37,523 nt of DNA from RGIG1959 sp045637645 (GCA_045637645.1 JAZTZV010000044.1:1-37523), one strand, 5' to 3'. Numbered from the stretch's first letter, positions 1 through 7,860 are shown. The notes: a model not told the origin generated them from the letters alone. Numbers and translations are program-made.

Positions 1-1818
1 GGCATGGGCGCGGACGCGATCGGTGCGAACTGCTCGCTTGGCCCGCGTATGTTGCGCGGTGTTGTGCGAGAGTTGCTCTCATGTGCGTCTGTTCCTGTGA
101 TCCTTAAGCCGAACGCAGGCTTGCCGCGTTCTGAAAACGGCAAAACGGTATTTGATGTGTCGGCGGAGGTGTTTGCCGACGAACTCGCCGAATTGATCGG
201 GGAGGGCGTGCGCGTGGCGGGTGGCTGTTGCGGCACGACCCCGTCCTATATTGAAGCATTGACGCGTAAAACGAACGGCATGTCGCCGACGGCAATCGTG
301 CCGAAAACGCACACGGTCGTCTCGTCTTATACGCATGCGGTACGTTTCGGAGAAACCCCTGTGTTGATCGGCGAACGCATCAATCCGACCGGTAAAAAAC
401 GTTTCAAACAAGCACTAGTCGAAAACGATATCGATTACATTTTAAGCGAAGGTGTTCGTCAGCAGGAAAAGGGCGTTCACATTTTGGACGTGAATGTCGG
501 CTTGCCCGAGATCGACGAACCTGCCATGCTTAAAACCGCCGTTTGCGAATTGCAGGCGATTTTGGATCTGCCGTTGCAAATTGACACCGCTGACGCGGTT
601 GCGATGGAAGCGGCGTTGCGCCGTGTCAACGGCAAAGCCATGATCAACTCGGTCAACGGCAAACAGGAAAGCATGGACGCAATTTTTCCGCTTGTCAAGA
701 AATACGGCGGCGTTGTTGTGGCGCTGACGCTTGACGAAAACGGCATTCCGCAAACCGCCGACGGACGTGTGGCAATTGCCGAACGCATTTTGGAGACTGC
801 CGCCTTGTACGGTATTTCCCGCAAGGATATTGTGTTCGATACGCTTGCTATGACCATCAGTGCCGACACGCATGCCGCAAGTGCCACGCTCGGTGCGCTT
901 TCGCGCATTCGCCGTGACCTCGGTTGTCACACGTCGCTCGGCGTGTCGAACGTGTCGTTCGGTCTGCCTGTGCGCGACGCGGTCAACAGCACATTCTTTG
1001 CGATGGCGCTCGAAAACGGATTGTCCGCGGCAATCATGAATCCGTATTCCGTCGATATGATGAAGACGTATTATGCGTTCTGTGCGCTTAAAGGTCTTGA
1101 TGAAAATTGCGCCGCGTATATTGCCGCTTCCGACGATTTCGCGGTGACGGCATCGACCCCCGTTGCGGCGCCGACGACAAAAGCGAGGATGGATTTTGCT
1201 TCCGAATTGCAACAAGCGGTCGCCAAAGGCTTTAAGGATAAAGCGGCGCAACTGACGGCGTCGCTCTTGGAAACGCGTGAGCCGCTTGCAATCGTTAACG
1301 AGGAGATCATTCCCGCACTCAACACGGTCGGCCAAGGCTTTGAAAACAAAACCGTCTATCTCCCGCAATTGCTCATGAGTGCCGAAGCGGCAAAAGCCGC
1401 GTTCGAAGTTGTCAAAGCGCATGTGGCGGGCGAGGGACGTGCGCGCAACTGCCAAGGTGTGTGCGTGATCGCGACCGTCCGCGGCGACATTCACGACATC
1501 GGCAAAAATATCGTGAAGCTGTTGCTGGAAAATTACGGCTTCGATGTCATTGATTTGGGCAAAGACGTACCGCCCGAAACAATCGTTGAAACGGTGTGCC
1601 AAACGCACGCTCCGTTTGTGGGACTCAGCGCGCTGATGACGACAACGGTTCCCGCCATGGAAGAAACGATCGCTCTGCTGAAAGAGCGTGCGCCGTGGTG
1701 CAAAACAGTGGTCGGTGGTGCGGTGCTGACAAAGGAGTATGCCGACGCGATCGGTGCCGATTGTTATGCCAAAGATGCGATGGATGCCGTGCGATACGCG
1801 CAGGAAATTACGAAATAA
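1..1818 (+). CDS. metH: Cobalamin-dependent methionine synthase, 5'-truncated by the window edge
   Basis: The enzyme transfers a methyl group from methyltetrahydrofolate through cobalamin to homocysteine, giving methionine, in the cytoplasm. The visible 605 codons start inside the homocysteine S-methyltransferase domain, whose zinc-ligand motif GGCCGTTP lies near visible residue 75. They continue through the pterin-binding domain (GERINPTGKKRFK near 122), the helical cobalamin cap (about 395-480) and the B12 Rossmann domain with GDIHDIGKN, whose His498 (visible numbering) would be the lower axial cobalt ligand. The protein stops right after the B12 domain, so the C-terminal S-adenosylmethionine-dependent reactivation domain of E. 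coli MetH is absent. This is common in Clostridia, where a separate activation protein may serve. The frame is open to base 1, so the true start lies outside. A strong bidirectional terminator follows the stop at once. Confidence 0.93.
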   Translation, partial: GMGADAIGANCSLGPRMLRGVVRELLSCASVPVILKPNAGLPRSENGKTVFDVSAEVFADELAELIGEGVRVAGGCCGTTPSYIEALTRKTNGMSPTAIVPKTHTVVSSYTHAVRFGETPVLIGERINPTGKKRFKQALVENDIDYILSEGVRQQEKGVHILDVNVGLPEIDEPAMLKTAVCELQAILDLPLQIDTADAVAMEAALRRVNGKAMINSVNGKQESMDAIFPLVKKYGGVVVALTLDENGIPQTADGRVAIAERILETAALYGISRKDIVFDTLAMTISADTHAASATLGALSRIRRDLGCHTSLGVSNVSFGLPVRDAVNSTFFAMALENGLSAAIMNPYSVDMMKTYYAFCALKGLDENCAAYIAASDDFAVTASTPVAAPTTKARMDFASELQQAVAKGFKDKAAQLTASLLETREPLAIVNEEIIPALNTVGQGFENKTVYLPQLLMSAEAAKAAFEVVKAHVAGEGRARNCQGVCVIATVRGDIHDIGKNIVKLLLENYGFDVIDLGKDVPPETIVETVCQTHAPFVGLSALMTTTVPAMEETIALLKERAPWCKTVVGGAVLTKEYADAIGADCYAKDAMDAVRYAQEITK

Positions 1819-1822
1819 AAAA

Positions 1823-1855
1823 GAGACGTTCGATGCTGTCGAACGTCTCTTTTTT
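1823..1855. terminator. Bidirectional rho-independent terminator between metH and the secreted-protein gene
   Basis: Perfect 11-bp stem GAGACGTTCGA / TCGAACGTCTC (1823-1833 and 1839-1849) with a 5-base loop, flanked by an A run on the left and a T run on the right. It can therefore stop transcription from metH (+) and from the convergent minus-strand gene ending at 1860. Confidence 0.92.
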
Positions 1856-1859
1856 GCGA

Positions 1860-4010
1860 TTAAAAATCGGTCGTGATAATGATCAGTTTCAGGGAATCGT
1901 CCGCAAACAGCATACGCATGCTCTCGTGACTGTGTTCGGAATAATAACCCATCAGCGTCAGGTTAGTGTCTTCAAAATCGTCCATATCCAGTAAGTATTT
2001 CATCAGCGTACCGAGCTGCAGATAGATTTCCGAAAATTCGTCGGCGGAGGAATACACTTGGTCGACTTTGCCGGTGGAAAGTCCCGGGTGAATGCCCGCC
2101 GCGTTACTGACGTTTTCACCCGCAACAAGCGCAACGACCACTTTGTTGTTCGGGTCGCGAATGAACACAACGCCGCTTGTGTAGAAGTTGAATTTGTAAT
2201 TGAGCATCGGGTCGTCGGCGGAGATGATGTCATCGCCCAGATACTCACTTAACTCCTCGAAATCGATGCCGAGATCGAAGCTGTTGAGGGTCTCGTTCAT
2301 CAGCTTTGCAAGCATCTTGTCTTTGATGGTCGTCAAAATGCCGCCTTGCTCGGTATCATCCATGTATTGCATGTATGCGTCTTCGAGTTCCTCGTCCGTG
2401 TACGTGTTTCCGACAAACACACCCGCAAATCCACATTGGTCGTGCGTGAAGCCGACGGCAGGCGGATTTTGGTACCAAACCTTGTCGAAGAGTTGCACGC
2501 TGCCGCCCATCTCGCCGAGTTTGTATTTCAGCAAACCGAAATTCAACTTGGCACCGAGGTGCATTTTCAAGAACGAATTCGAACTGACTTTGATGAAGTT
2601 GACGTTGTCGTCCAGCAAATAATTGTTGCTGAAAATATCGGCGGTTTTGGTTTCGTCAACATCGTCTGTGGAGTAGCTCTCCGAGAACGAACGCGTGAGA
2701 TCCGCTTCGATCAAATTGTTGCTTAATTTCACGGGGATCATGCCGAGGATGCAAAGACCGATGTCTGCGCCGAACGCCAAATTGAAGGTGGCTTGACCTT
2801 TCATGGTGCATTTCACGCTCGGGAACGAATCGATTTCCTCAACGGTCGGTTCGCGTGATTCAACGACGGGGTTCGGATATTCACTGCCTTTGACCATGCA
2901 CACATTGTTGCCGTCGCTGTTGACTTCCATGTGCACAAAACCGGATTCTTCAATGTTGTATTCCAGGCTCAGCGTACCGCTTGCCGTGACCGCAAGTTGA
3001 ATTGCCACGCCGAACGAGAGATAGCTTACTTTGTTGGCGGTGTTCTCCAAAAGGGGGAGAGGAAACTCGAAACCGATCACATACGTACCAAGCACGAGTT
3101 TGCCCGTTTCTTTGGATGTTACGTCCTCGATGTCGATGATAGAGATATCCTCGATCCAGTTGCTGTTGAGCATGTCTAAACCAAAGGTTTGCTCGGCAGA
3201 GAAGCCGAGATCCACGGTTTGGTCGGCGATGAAACCGAGGGAATAATCGTTGATCGACGCAGTGTCGGTGGCTTCGTTGTATTGATAATCAAGCAGCATC
3301 TTGACTGCCATATCTTCCAAAAGAACGCTGCCGCTGACACCCACGCCGAAACCGGAGTCTGTGTCAAACGTGTGGTCCACTTTCAAACGCATCGCGTCGC
3401 ACACCATGGTGTAATCGTTGAGAAGCGACACACCGGACGGCTTGTGATAGCGGAAGCCGCTCGAATCACCGATTTCGATTGCACCCTGCACGGGGGTGTA
3501 TGTCGCGTCGGATACGATCTCGCTGGGGTAGAAGGTTGTCGACATCATCGACGCACCGTTGTCGGTTTGCGTGTCAATGTGTAATTTCGAAAACACGTCG
3601 GTGATCTCGGGGACTGTGAATGATATCGACGTATCGTCAATGTCAGTCACCTTACCGCAAAAACCGAGGTTAAACAGCGTTTGCTTGGCATCCTCATCGG
3701 GGTATACACAGAATACGTCGTTGGCTTTCAACGATTGGAAAAAGTCGGGCATCGTGTCGTAGGATAATGTGTAAACCGTGCTGTCAAGCGCCGCGTTTCG
3801 AAACTTTTTTTGAAGGGCGTCGGAATCGTCTGCGATGTGGACGTTATCGCGGAAAATGACACCGTTATCGGGGTTGGAGCCACCGGCGACGGCGGCGTGA
3901 TTTTTGTCATCGGTGTAGTTGGAGACAAAATACGCCAAACAACCGCTGACAGCGTTTAGCACGATCAAAACCGATAGGATCACGCACATTACTTTTGAAA
4001 GTCGACTCAT
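1860..4010 (-). CDS. Large secreted or lipid-anchored protein of unknown function
   Basis: I do not recognise a family. The 716-residue product begins with a basic stretch and a hydrophobic segment (about residues 7-28). It contains VSGC at 21-24, which could be a lipoprotein box with Cys24 as the anchored residue; alternatively the segment is an uncleaved membrane anchor. The rest is acidic, rich in Ser/Thr/Asp and in alternating beta-like stretches, with few cysteines, as expected of an extracellular protein. The start is supported by AAGGAG at nine bases before ATG. A 54-residue membrane peptide gene lies upstream in the same orientation, separated by a hairpin at 4031-4069, so the two may be co-transcribed. 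It converges on metH. No catalytic motif is visible and I assign no function. The reading frame is intact and codon use looks like that of its neighbours. Confidence 0.85.
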   Translation of the reverse strand: MSRLSKVMCVILSVLIVLNAVSGCLAYFVSNYTDDKNHAAVAGGSNPDNGVIFRDNVHIADDSDALQKKFRNAALDSTVYTLSYDTMPDFFQSLKANDVFCVYPDEDAKQTLFNLGFCGKVTDIDDTSISFTVPEITDVFSKLHIDTQTDNGASMMSTTFYPSEIVSDATYTPVQGAIEIGDSSGFRYHKPSGVSLLNDYTMVCDAMRLKVDHTFDTDSGFGVGVSGSVLLEDMAVKMLLDYQYNEATDTASINDYSLGFIADQTVDLGFSAEQTFGLDMLNSNWIEDISIIDIEDVTSKETGKLVLGTYVIGFEFPLPLLENTANKVSYLSFGVAIQLAVTASGTLSLEYNIEESGFVHMEVNSDGNNVCMVKGSEYPNPVVESREPTVEEIDSFPSVKCTMKGQATFNLAFGADIGLCILGMIPVKLSNNLIEADLTRSFSESYSTDDVDETKTADIFSNNYLLDDNVNFIKVSSNSFLKMHLGAKLNFGLLKYKLGEMGGSVQLFDKVWYQNPPAVGFTHDQCGFAGVFVGNTYTDEELEDAYMQYMDDTEQGGILTTIKDKMLAKLMNETLNSFDLGIDFEELSEYLGDDIISADDPMLNYKFNFYTSGVVFIRDPNNKVVVALVAGENVSNAAGIHPGLSTGKVDQVYSSADEFSEIYLQLGTLMKYLLDMDDFEDTNLTLMGYYSEHSHESMRMLFADDSLKLIIITTDF

Positions 4011-4030
4011 ACTATGATACTCCTTGCAGA

Positions 4031-4069
4031 AAAGGTCGGGTTAACCTTTTTAAAAGCTACCCGACCTTT
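4031..4069 (-). terminator. Hairpin between the small membrane peptide gene and the large secreted-protein gene
   Basis: Perfect 11-bp inverted repeat AAAGGTCGGGT (4031-4041) and ACCCGACCTTT (4059-4069) with a 17-base loop. On the minus strand only a short, broken T run follows before the AAGGAG of the downstream gene. It is therefore better read as a partial terminator, attenuator or processing site setting the ratio of the two products than as a full stop. Confidence 0.55.
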
Positions 4070-4090
4070 CGTTTTGAATTGTGTTGAATA

Positions 4091-4255
4091 TTATTGTTTT
4101 AAAATCTTTTTAAAGAACGCTTTTTTTGAAAAAAGCGATGTCGCTTGATGATATAGTTTCACGAAACCATCGATGTACGAGCAGGCAAGAGCGATTGCGG
4201 CAACCAGACTCAAAATGCCCGCCGAAATGGAAATGATAAGCAACGCTTTTTTCAT
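4091..4255 (-). CDS. Small (54 aa) single-span membrane peptide of unknown function
   Basis: This short gene encodes a protein that starts MKKALLIISISAGILS, has one hydrophobic segment (about residues 4-25) and then a basic tail rich in Lys and Phe (SKKAFFKKILKQ). It is a plausible real gene because GGAGTT lies about eight bases before the ATG, the reading frame uses ordinary codons, a candidate promoter lies upstream (4299-4327) and a hairpin follows the stop. The N-terminus could be a signal anchor with the basic C-terminus in the cytoplasm or at the membrane surface. It lies upstream of the large secreted-protein gene and may be made from the same transcript. I recognise no family. Possible roles such as a membrane adaptor or toxin-like peptide cannot be told apart from sequence alone. 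Confidence 0.6.
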   Translation of the reverse strand: MKKALLIISISAGILSLVAAIALACSYIDGFVKLYHQATSLFSKKAFFKKILKQ

Positions 4256-4298
4256 AAAAACCAACTCCGTTCGAATAAAAAATTCTTAGTTTAGTTTA

Positions 4299-4327
4299 AG
4301 TTTAACATAATAAAATCGCGGTTGCAA
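4299..4327 (-). promoter_or_regulatory. Candidate sigma-A promoter for the small membrane peptide gene
   Basis: On the minus strand TTGCAA (4322-4327) and TAAACT (4299-4304) are separated by 17 bases. Each matches four of six consensus positions, and the distance to the start codon at 4255 is suitable. Confidence 0.4.
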
Positions 4328-4524
4328 GAGGTTTTGCCAAAAAAGCGACAGTATTTTACAAAAAAACGGAAATTTTCCTACGGATTAAGTGGAAAATAAA
4401 CGGAGAAACGGAAAAATTTGCCGATAACCTTGTAGAATGTTTACAAAAACTGAGCACAAAACACGATATTATCATGGAATCATCAAAAGTTTCGATAAAA
4501 CTTTGAAAAACTTCAAAAAAACTC

Positions 4525-4552
4525 TTGAATTTATACTAAAATCGTGTAGAAT
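4525..4552 (+). promoter_or_regulatory. Candidate sigma-A promoter upstream of the pyruvate formate-lyase genes
   Basis: TTGAAT (4525-4530) and TAGAAT (4547-4552) are separated by 16 bases. Transcription would start near 4559 and give a leader of about 135 bases, placing the Rex-type operator about 55 bases inside the transcript. A weaker alternative is TTTTCA (4623-4628), 17 bases, GATAAG (4646-4651), with a TGG extension. In that case the operator overlaps the -35 element directly. Confidence 0.45.
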
Positions 4553-4613
4553 AATATGAAGAGGAAATTTGTTATCCTGACCGCGCGGAAGCGGCTCTTT
4601 TTTCGGAAAAATA

Positions 4614-4631
4614 TTGTTAAAGTTTTCACAA
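4614..4631. promoter_or_regulatory. Rex-type operator (NADH/NAD+ redox control)
   Basis: TTGTTAA-AGTT-TTCACAA fits the Firmicute Rex operator pattern TTGTKAANNNNTTMACAA at every defined position. Rex represses fermentative genes when NADH is low and releases DNA when NADH rises. Genes for pyruvate formate-lyase are known members of Rex regulons in several Firmicutes. The site is 63 bases upstream of the pflB start codon. Confidence 0.75.
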
Positions 4632-4694
4632 AATGAGCGCTGTGGGATAAGAGGTTGACCTCTGTACCGAAAGTATATACAGGGAGTGATCACA

Positions 4695-6788
4695 TTGGCA
4701 AGACGGTACGAAGCATGGAACGGTTTCGAAAGCGGCACATGGGTCGAGGAGATCAATGTCCGTAGTTTCATTCGTCATAACTACACCCCGTACGACGGGG
4801 ACGAAACGTTTTTGGTCGGTGCGACCCAGGACACGAAAGATCTCTGGGAGCAAGTCATGGATTTGACCATCAAAGAACGTGAAGCGGGCGGTGTTCTGGA
4901 CATGGACACCAAAATCATTTCGACGATCACGTCGCATGGCCCAGGCTATTTGAACAAAGATAAAGAGCGTATTGTCGGTTTCCAAACCGATAAGCCTTTT
5001 AAACGTTCGTTGCAACCCTACGGCGGCATCCGCATGGCGGAGAAGGCTTGCGCCGATAACGGTTATAAAGTAGATGAAGAAATCAGCGAATTCTTCACGG
5101 TGCACCGCAAGACTCACAACGCCGGTGTGTTCGATGCATACACGCCCGAAATGCGTGCTTGCCGCTCGAGCCATATCATCACCGGTCTGCCCGATGCGTA
5201 CGGCCGCGGCCGCATCATCGGCGACTACCGCCGTGTCGCGTTGTACGGCGTGGATCGTTTGATCGAAGACAAAGAGGAACAAAAACGCACGACCCGTTCG
5301 GCGATGTATTCCGAAGTGATTCGCAATCGCGAAGAACTCTCCGAGCAAATCCGTGCGCTTCATCAATTGAAGGAAATGGCGATGAGCTACGGCTTTGACA
5401 TTTCCAAGCCCGCAAAGGACACCAAGGAAGCGATCCAATGGCTCTATTTTGCTTACCTCGGTGCTGTTAAAGAACAAAACGGCGCGGCGATGTCGCTCGG
5501 TCGTACTTCGACTTTCCTCGACATCTACGCGGAGCGCGACCTCAAAAACGGTGTGTATACCGAGCAAGAACTGCAAGAGATGGTGGACCATTTCATTATG
5601 AAACTCCGCCTTGTCAAGTTTGCTCGTACCCCCGAGTATAACGCGTTGTTCTCGGGTGATCCTCAATGGGTCACCGAGTCCATCGGCGGTGTCGCGATCG
5701 ACGGCCGTCATATGGTCACCAAGATGTCCTACCGTTATCTCCATACGCTCTCGAACCTCGGCGCGGCTCCCGAACCCAACCTGACGATCTTGTGGTCGGT
5801 GCGCCTGCCCGAAAACTTCAAGCGTTACTGCGCGAAGATGTCCATTGAGACCTCCTCGCTGCAATATGAGAACGACGACTTGATGCGTTTTACGCACGGC
5901 GATGACTATGCGATCGCGTGCTGCGTGTCGTCGATGCGTGTGGGTAAAGAAATGCAATTCTTCGGCGCTCGTGCCAACCTTGCCAAATGCTTGCTTTACG
6001 CGATCAACGGCGGTGTTGACGAAATTTCGGGCAAGCAAGTCGGCCCCGAGTACCGCCCCATTACGTCTGAATACCTCGATTACGATGAGGTTATGAAAAA
6101 GTATGATGCGATGATGCAATGGCTTGCCGGCGTTTACGTCAACACGCTCAACATCATTCACTATATGCACGATAAATATTGCTACGAGAAGCTGCAAATG
6201 GCGCTCCACGACAAGAACGTCACCCGTTGGTTCGCTACGGGTATCGCGGGCCTGTCCGTTGTTGCCGACTCGTTGTCCGCGATCAAGTATGCCAAGGTGC
6301 GCGTCATCCGTGACGAAAACGGCCTTGCGGTGGATTACGAAGTCGAGGGTGATTTCCCGAAATACGGCAACGACGACGACCGCGTGGACGAGATTGCGCG
6401 CGACATTGTGCACATCTTCATGGAGCATGTGCGTAAGAATCACACCTACCGCGGTGGTATTCCCACCACGTCCATCCTGACCATCACATCGAACGTGGTT
6501 TACGGCAAAGCGACGGGCTCCACACCTGACGGTCGTAAACGCGGCGAAGCGTTTGCGCCCGGCGCGAACCCGATGCACCATCGCGACAGCCACGGCGCCG
6601 TTGCGTCGCTTGCGTCGGTTGCCAAACTTCCGTTCATCGATGCGCAGGACGGCATTTCCAACACCTTCTCCATCATCCCCGGCGCGCTGGGTAAAGACGA
6701 CCGCGTGTTCTGCGGCGATATCGACGTGGATTGCGTCGGTGGCGCTTGCTCGACTCCCACGCTGTTCGAGGGACTTGACGCAGAATAA
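4695..6788 (+). CDS. pflB: Pyruvate formate-lyase catalytic body lacking the C-terminal glycyl-radical domain
   Basis: Pyruvate formate-lyase cleaves pyruvate with CoA to acetyl-CoA and formate under anaerobic conditions. The 697-residue product covers the usual PFL body from VNVRSFIRHNYTPYDGDETF-like N-terminal sequence onward. It includes the catalytic pair Cys409-Cys410 in AIACCVSSMR and ends shortly after SIIPGALGKDD. The normal C-terminal radical loop (RVSGYA) is missing; a 27-residue unrelated-looking tail ending GLDAE replaces it. The missing domain is encoded by the next gene, 20 bases downstream. I choose the TTG at 4695 because AGGGAG at 4681-4686 is eight bases upstream and the protein then aligns with known PFL starts; the GTG at 4686 overlaps that site. 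Order body, radical subunit, activase indicates one operon, probably under Rex control. A sequencing frameshift is unlikely because the tail, stop, strong ribosome binding site and new start are all well formed. Confidence 0.9.
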   Translation: MARRYEAWNGFESGTWVEEINVRSFIRHNYTPYDGDETFLVGATQDTKDLWEQVMDLTIKEREAGGVLDMDTKIISTITSHGPGYLNKDKERIVGFQTDKPFKRSLQPYGGIRMAEKACADNGYKVDEEISEFFTVHRKTHNAGVFDAYTPEMRACRSSHIITGLPDAYGRGRIIGDYRRVALYGVDRLIEDKEEQKRTTRSAMYSEVIRNREELSEQIRALHQLKEMAMSYGFDISKPAKDTKEAIQWLYFAYLGAVKEQNGAAMSLGRTSTFLDIYAERDLKNGVYTEQELQEMVDHFIMKLRLVKFARTPEYNALFSGDPQWVTESIGGVAIDGRHMVTKMSYRYLHTLSNLGAAPEPNLTILWSVRLPENFKRYCAKMSIETSSLQYENDDLMRFTHGDDYAIACCVSSMRVGKEMQFFGARANLAKCLLYAINGGVDEISGKQVGPEYRPITSEYLDYDEVMKKYDAMMQWLAGVYVNTLNIIHYMHDKYCYEKLQMALHDKNVTRWFATGIAGLSVVADSLSAIKYAKVRVIRDENGLAVDYEVEGDFPKYGNDDDRVDEIARDIVHIFMEHVRKNHTYRGGIPTTSILTITSNVVYGKATGSTPDGRKRGEAFAPGANPMHHRDSHGAVASLASVAKLPFIDAQDGISNTFSIIPGALGKDDRVFCGDIDVDCVGGACSTPTLFEGLDAE

Positions 6789-6808
6789 TTCAAAGGAGGA
6801 CCTGAACG

Positions 6809-7051
6809 ATGGCTGCAACTCAAAATCAAATCGACAACTTGGTGTCTCTGCTCGACGGCTACGTCCAAAAGGGCGGTCACCATTTGAACGTGAACGTTTT
6901 CACCCGTGAAACCCTGCTCGACGCACAAGCACATCCCGAGCGTTATCCTCAACTTACCGTGCGCGTCAGCGGCTATGCGGTCAACTTTGTGAAGCTGACT
7001 AAAGAGCAACAAGACGAGGTTATCTCGCGTACGTTCCACGACGGTTTCTAA
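6809..7051 (+). CDS. Stand-alone glycyl-radical domain of pyruvate formate-lyase (GrcA/YfiD-like)
   Basis: This 80-residue protein corresponds to the C-terminal domain of pyruvate formate-lyase: DNLVSLLDGY, HHLNVNVFTRETL, HPERYPQLTVRVSGYAVNF and EVISRTFHDGF. Gly55 in RVSGYA is the expected radical residue. In E. coli and phage T4 a similar free domain (YfiD/GrcA, Y06I) repairs oxygen-damaged PFL, but there the main enzyme keeps its own copy. Here the adjacent PFL body has none, so this protein is probably an obligatory subunit that supplies the radical. It begins with its own ATG behind AAAGGAGG (6792-6799), a stronger site than that of pflB. That would allow an excess of the small subunit. 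The activase gene follows three bases after its stop codon. The function is inferred from homology and context. Confidence 0.88.
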   Translation: MAATQNQIDNLVSLLDGYVQKGGHHLNVNVFTRETLLDAQAHPERYPQLTVRVSGYAVNFVKLTKEQQDEVISRTFHDGF

Positions 7052-7054
7052 TTC

Positions 7055-7798
7055 ATGAAGGGGTATATCCATTCTGTTGAAACCTTTGGCACGGTGGACG
7101 GTCCCGGTGTTCGTATGGTGGTGTTCTTCCAAGGATGTCCCATGCGATGCCTGTATTGCCACAATCCCGACACATGGGAGGCAAAACGCGGCACGCAAAT
7201 GAGCGCCGAAGAGCTGATTGCTCTGTACCAAAAGAATGAGGCGTTTTATTCTAAAGGCGGGTTGACCGTCACGGGCGGTGAACCGCTCTTGCAAGCGGAG
7301 TTCCTTGCGGAACTGTTTGCGCTTGCAAAAGAAAAAGGAATTCACACTTGCCTGGATACTTCGGCTTCGAGTTATCAGCCGAAGAATGAAGCGCAAGCGG
7401 CGTTGATTGATCGCGTGCTTTCCAACACCGATTTGGTCATGCTTGATATCAAGCATATCGACCCCGAAAAGCATCGTATCTTAACGGGAATGGACAATGA
7501 ACGCGTTCTTGCGTTCGCACGCTTGCTGGATCAAAAAGAAATTCCGATTTGGATTCGTCACACGGTTGTCACCGGTTACACCGACGACCCGACGGCACTT
7601 CGCGCGCTCGGTCGTTTTATCGGTGAGCTGCACATGGTGCGTGCGCTGGATGTGTTGCCGTATCACACCATGGGCGTGGCGAAATATAAAGAACTCGGAA
7701 TTGCGTATCCGCTTGAGGGCATTGAAGCGGTTTCGAAAGAAGCCGCCGTCGTTGCACGAAAGTACATTTTGGAAGGCGTGCGCGAGGCTCGAAAATAA
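7055..7798 (+). CDS. pflA: Pyruvate formate-lyase activating enzyme (radical SAM)
   Basis: The activase uses a [4Fe-4S] cluster and S-adenosylmethionine to abstract a hydrogen from the PFL glycine and create the radical. The 247-residue protein has the radical SAM cluster motif C28-PMR-C32-LY-C35, preceded by the family's ETFGTVDGPGVR stretch, and the SAM-binding TGGEPLLQ. Length is typical of PflA. The ATG lies three bases after the stop of the glycyl-radical subunit and has no clear ribosome binding site of its own, so translation is probably coupled to that gene. Its true partner would be the separate 80-residue radical protein, alone or docked on the PFL body. A terminator follows at 7810-7850. 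Confidence 0.94.
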   Translation: MKGYIHSVETFGTVDGPGVRMVVFFQGCPMRCLYCHNPDTWEAKRGTQMSAEELIALYQKNEAFYSKGGLTVTGGEPLLQAEFLAELFALAKEKGIHTCLDTSASSYQPKNEAQAALIDRVLSNTDLVMLDIKHIDPEKHRILTGMDNERVLAFARLLDQKEIPIWIRHTVVTGYTDDPTALRALGRFIGELHMVRALDVLPYHTMGVAKYKELGIAYPLEGIEAVSKEAAVVARKYILEGVREARK

Positions 7799-7809
7799 TG
7801 GTTTCCCAA

Positions 7810-7850
7810 ACAAGGGTCGGTGTGTTTCGCCGATCCTTGTTTTGCTTTTT
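7810..7850 (+). terminator. Rho-independent terminator of the pfl operon
   Basis: Stem ACAAGGGTCGG (7810-7820) with CCGATCCTTGT (7830-7840), one G-T pair, nine-base loop, followed by TTTGCTTTTT. It ends the pflB, radical subunit, pflA transcript. Confidence 0.88.
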
Positions 7851-7860
7851 CAAAAAAATA

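Larger units (their letters stand above)
4256..4694. other. 439-base AT-rich divergent intergenic region
   Basis: This stretch separates the minus-strand small membrane peptide gene from the pyruvate formate-lyase genes. I find no credible open reading frame with a ribosome binding site. It contains a candidate minus-strand promoter (4299-4327), one or two candidate plus-strand promoters (4525-4552, and a weaker one at 4623-4651), a Rex-type operator (4614-4631), a 14-base near-palindrome AGAGGT-TG-ACCTCT (4650-4663), and the ribosome binding site for pflB (4681-4686). The long leader implied by the upstream plus promoter leaves room for RNA-level control, but I recognise no riboswitch. Confidence 0.6.

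Noticed and set aside
4576..4604. Terminator or riboswitch in the pfl leader (CCGC-GCGGAA-GCGG followed by T6)
   Set aside because: The stem is only four base pairs and not extended by neighbours. I cannot match the leader to any known riboswitch.
4686..4694. GTG start for pflB at 4686
   Set aside because: It overlaps the AGGGAG ribosome binding site; TTG at 4695 has ideal spacing and matches the family start.
6789..6808. Frameshift artefact explaining the split pyruvate formate-lyase
   Set aside because: The body ends in a stop after a novel tail, and the small gene has a perfect AAAGGAGG site and an ATG at nine bases, so two independent corrections would be needed. It remains the main alternative to test.
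4626..6818. 730-residue minus-strand open frame opposite pflB
   Set aside because: It is the antisense shadow of a highly conserved gene with strong codon bias, has no ribosome binding site, and its product lacks any recognisable motif. The same holds for the long frames opposite metH (442-1608), the metallophosphoesterase (16330-18432), dnaE (21125-22441), the ABC permease/ATPase genes (33854-34936) and others.
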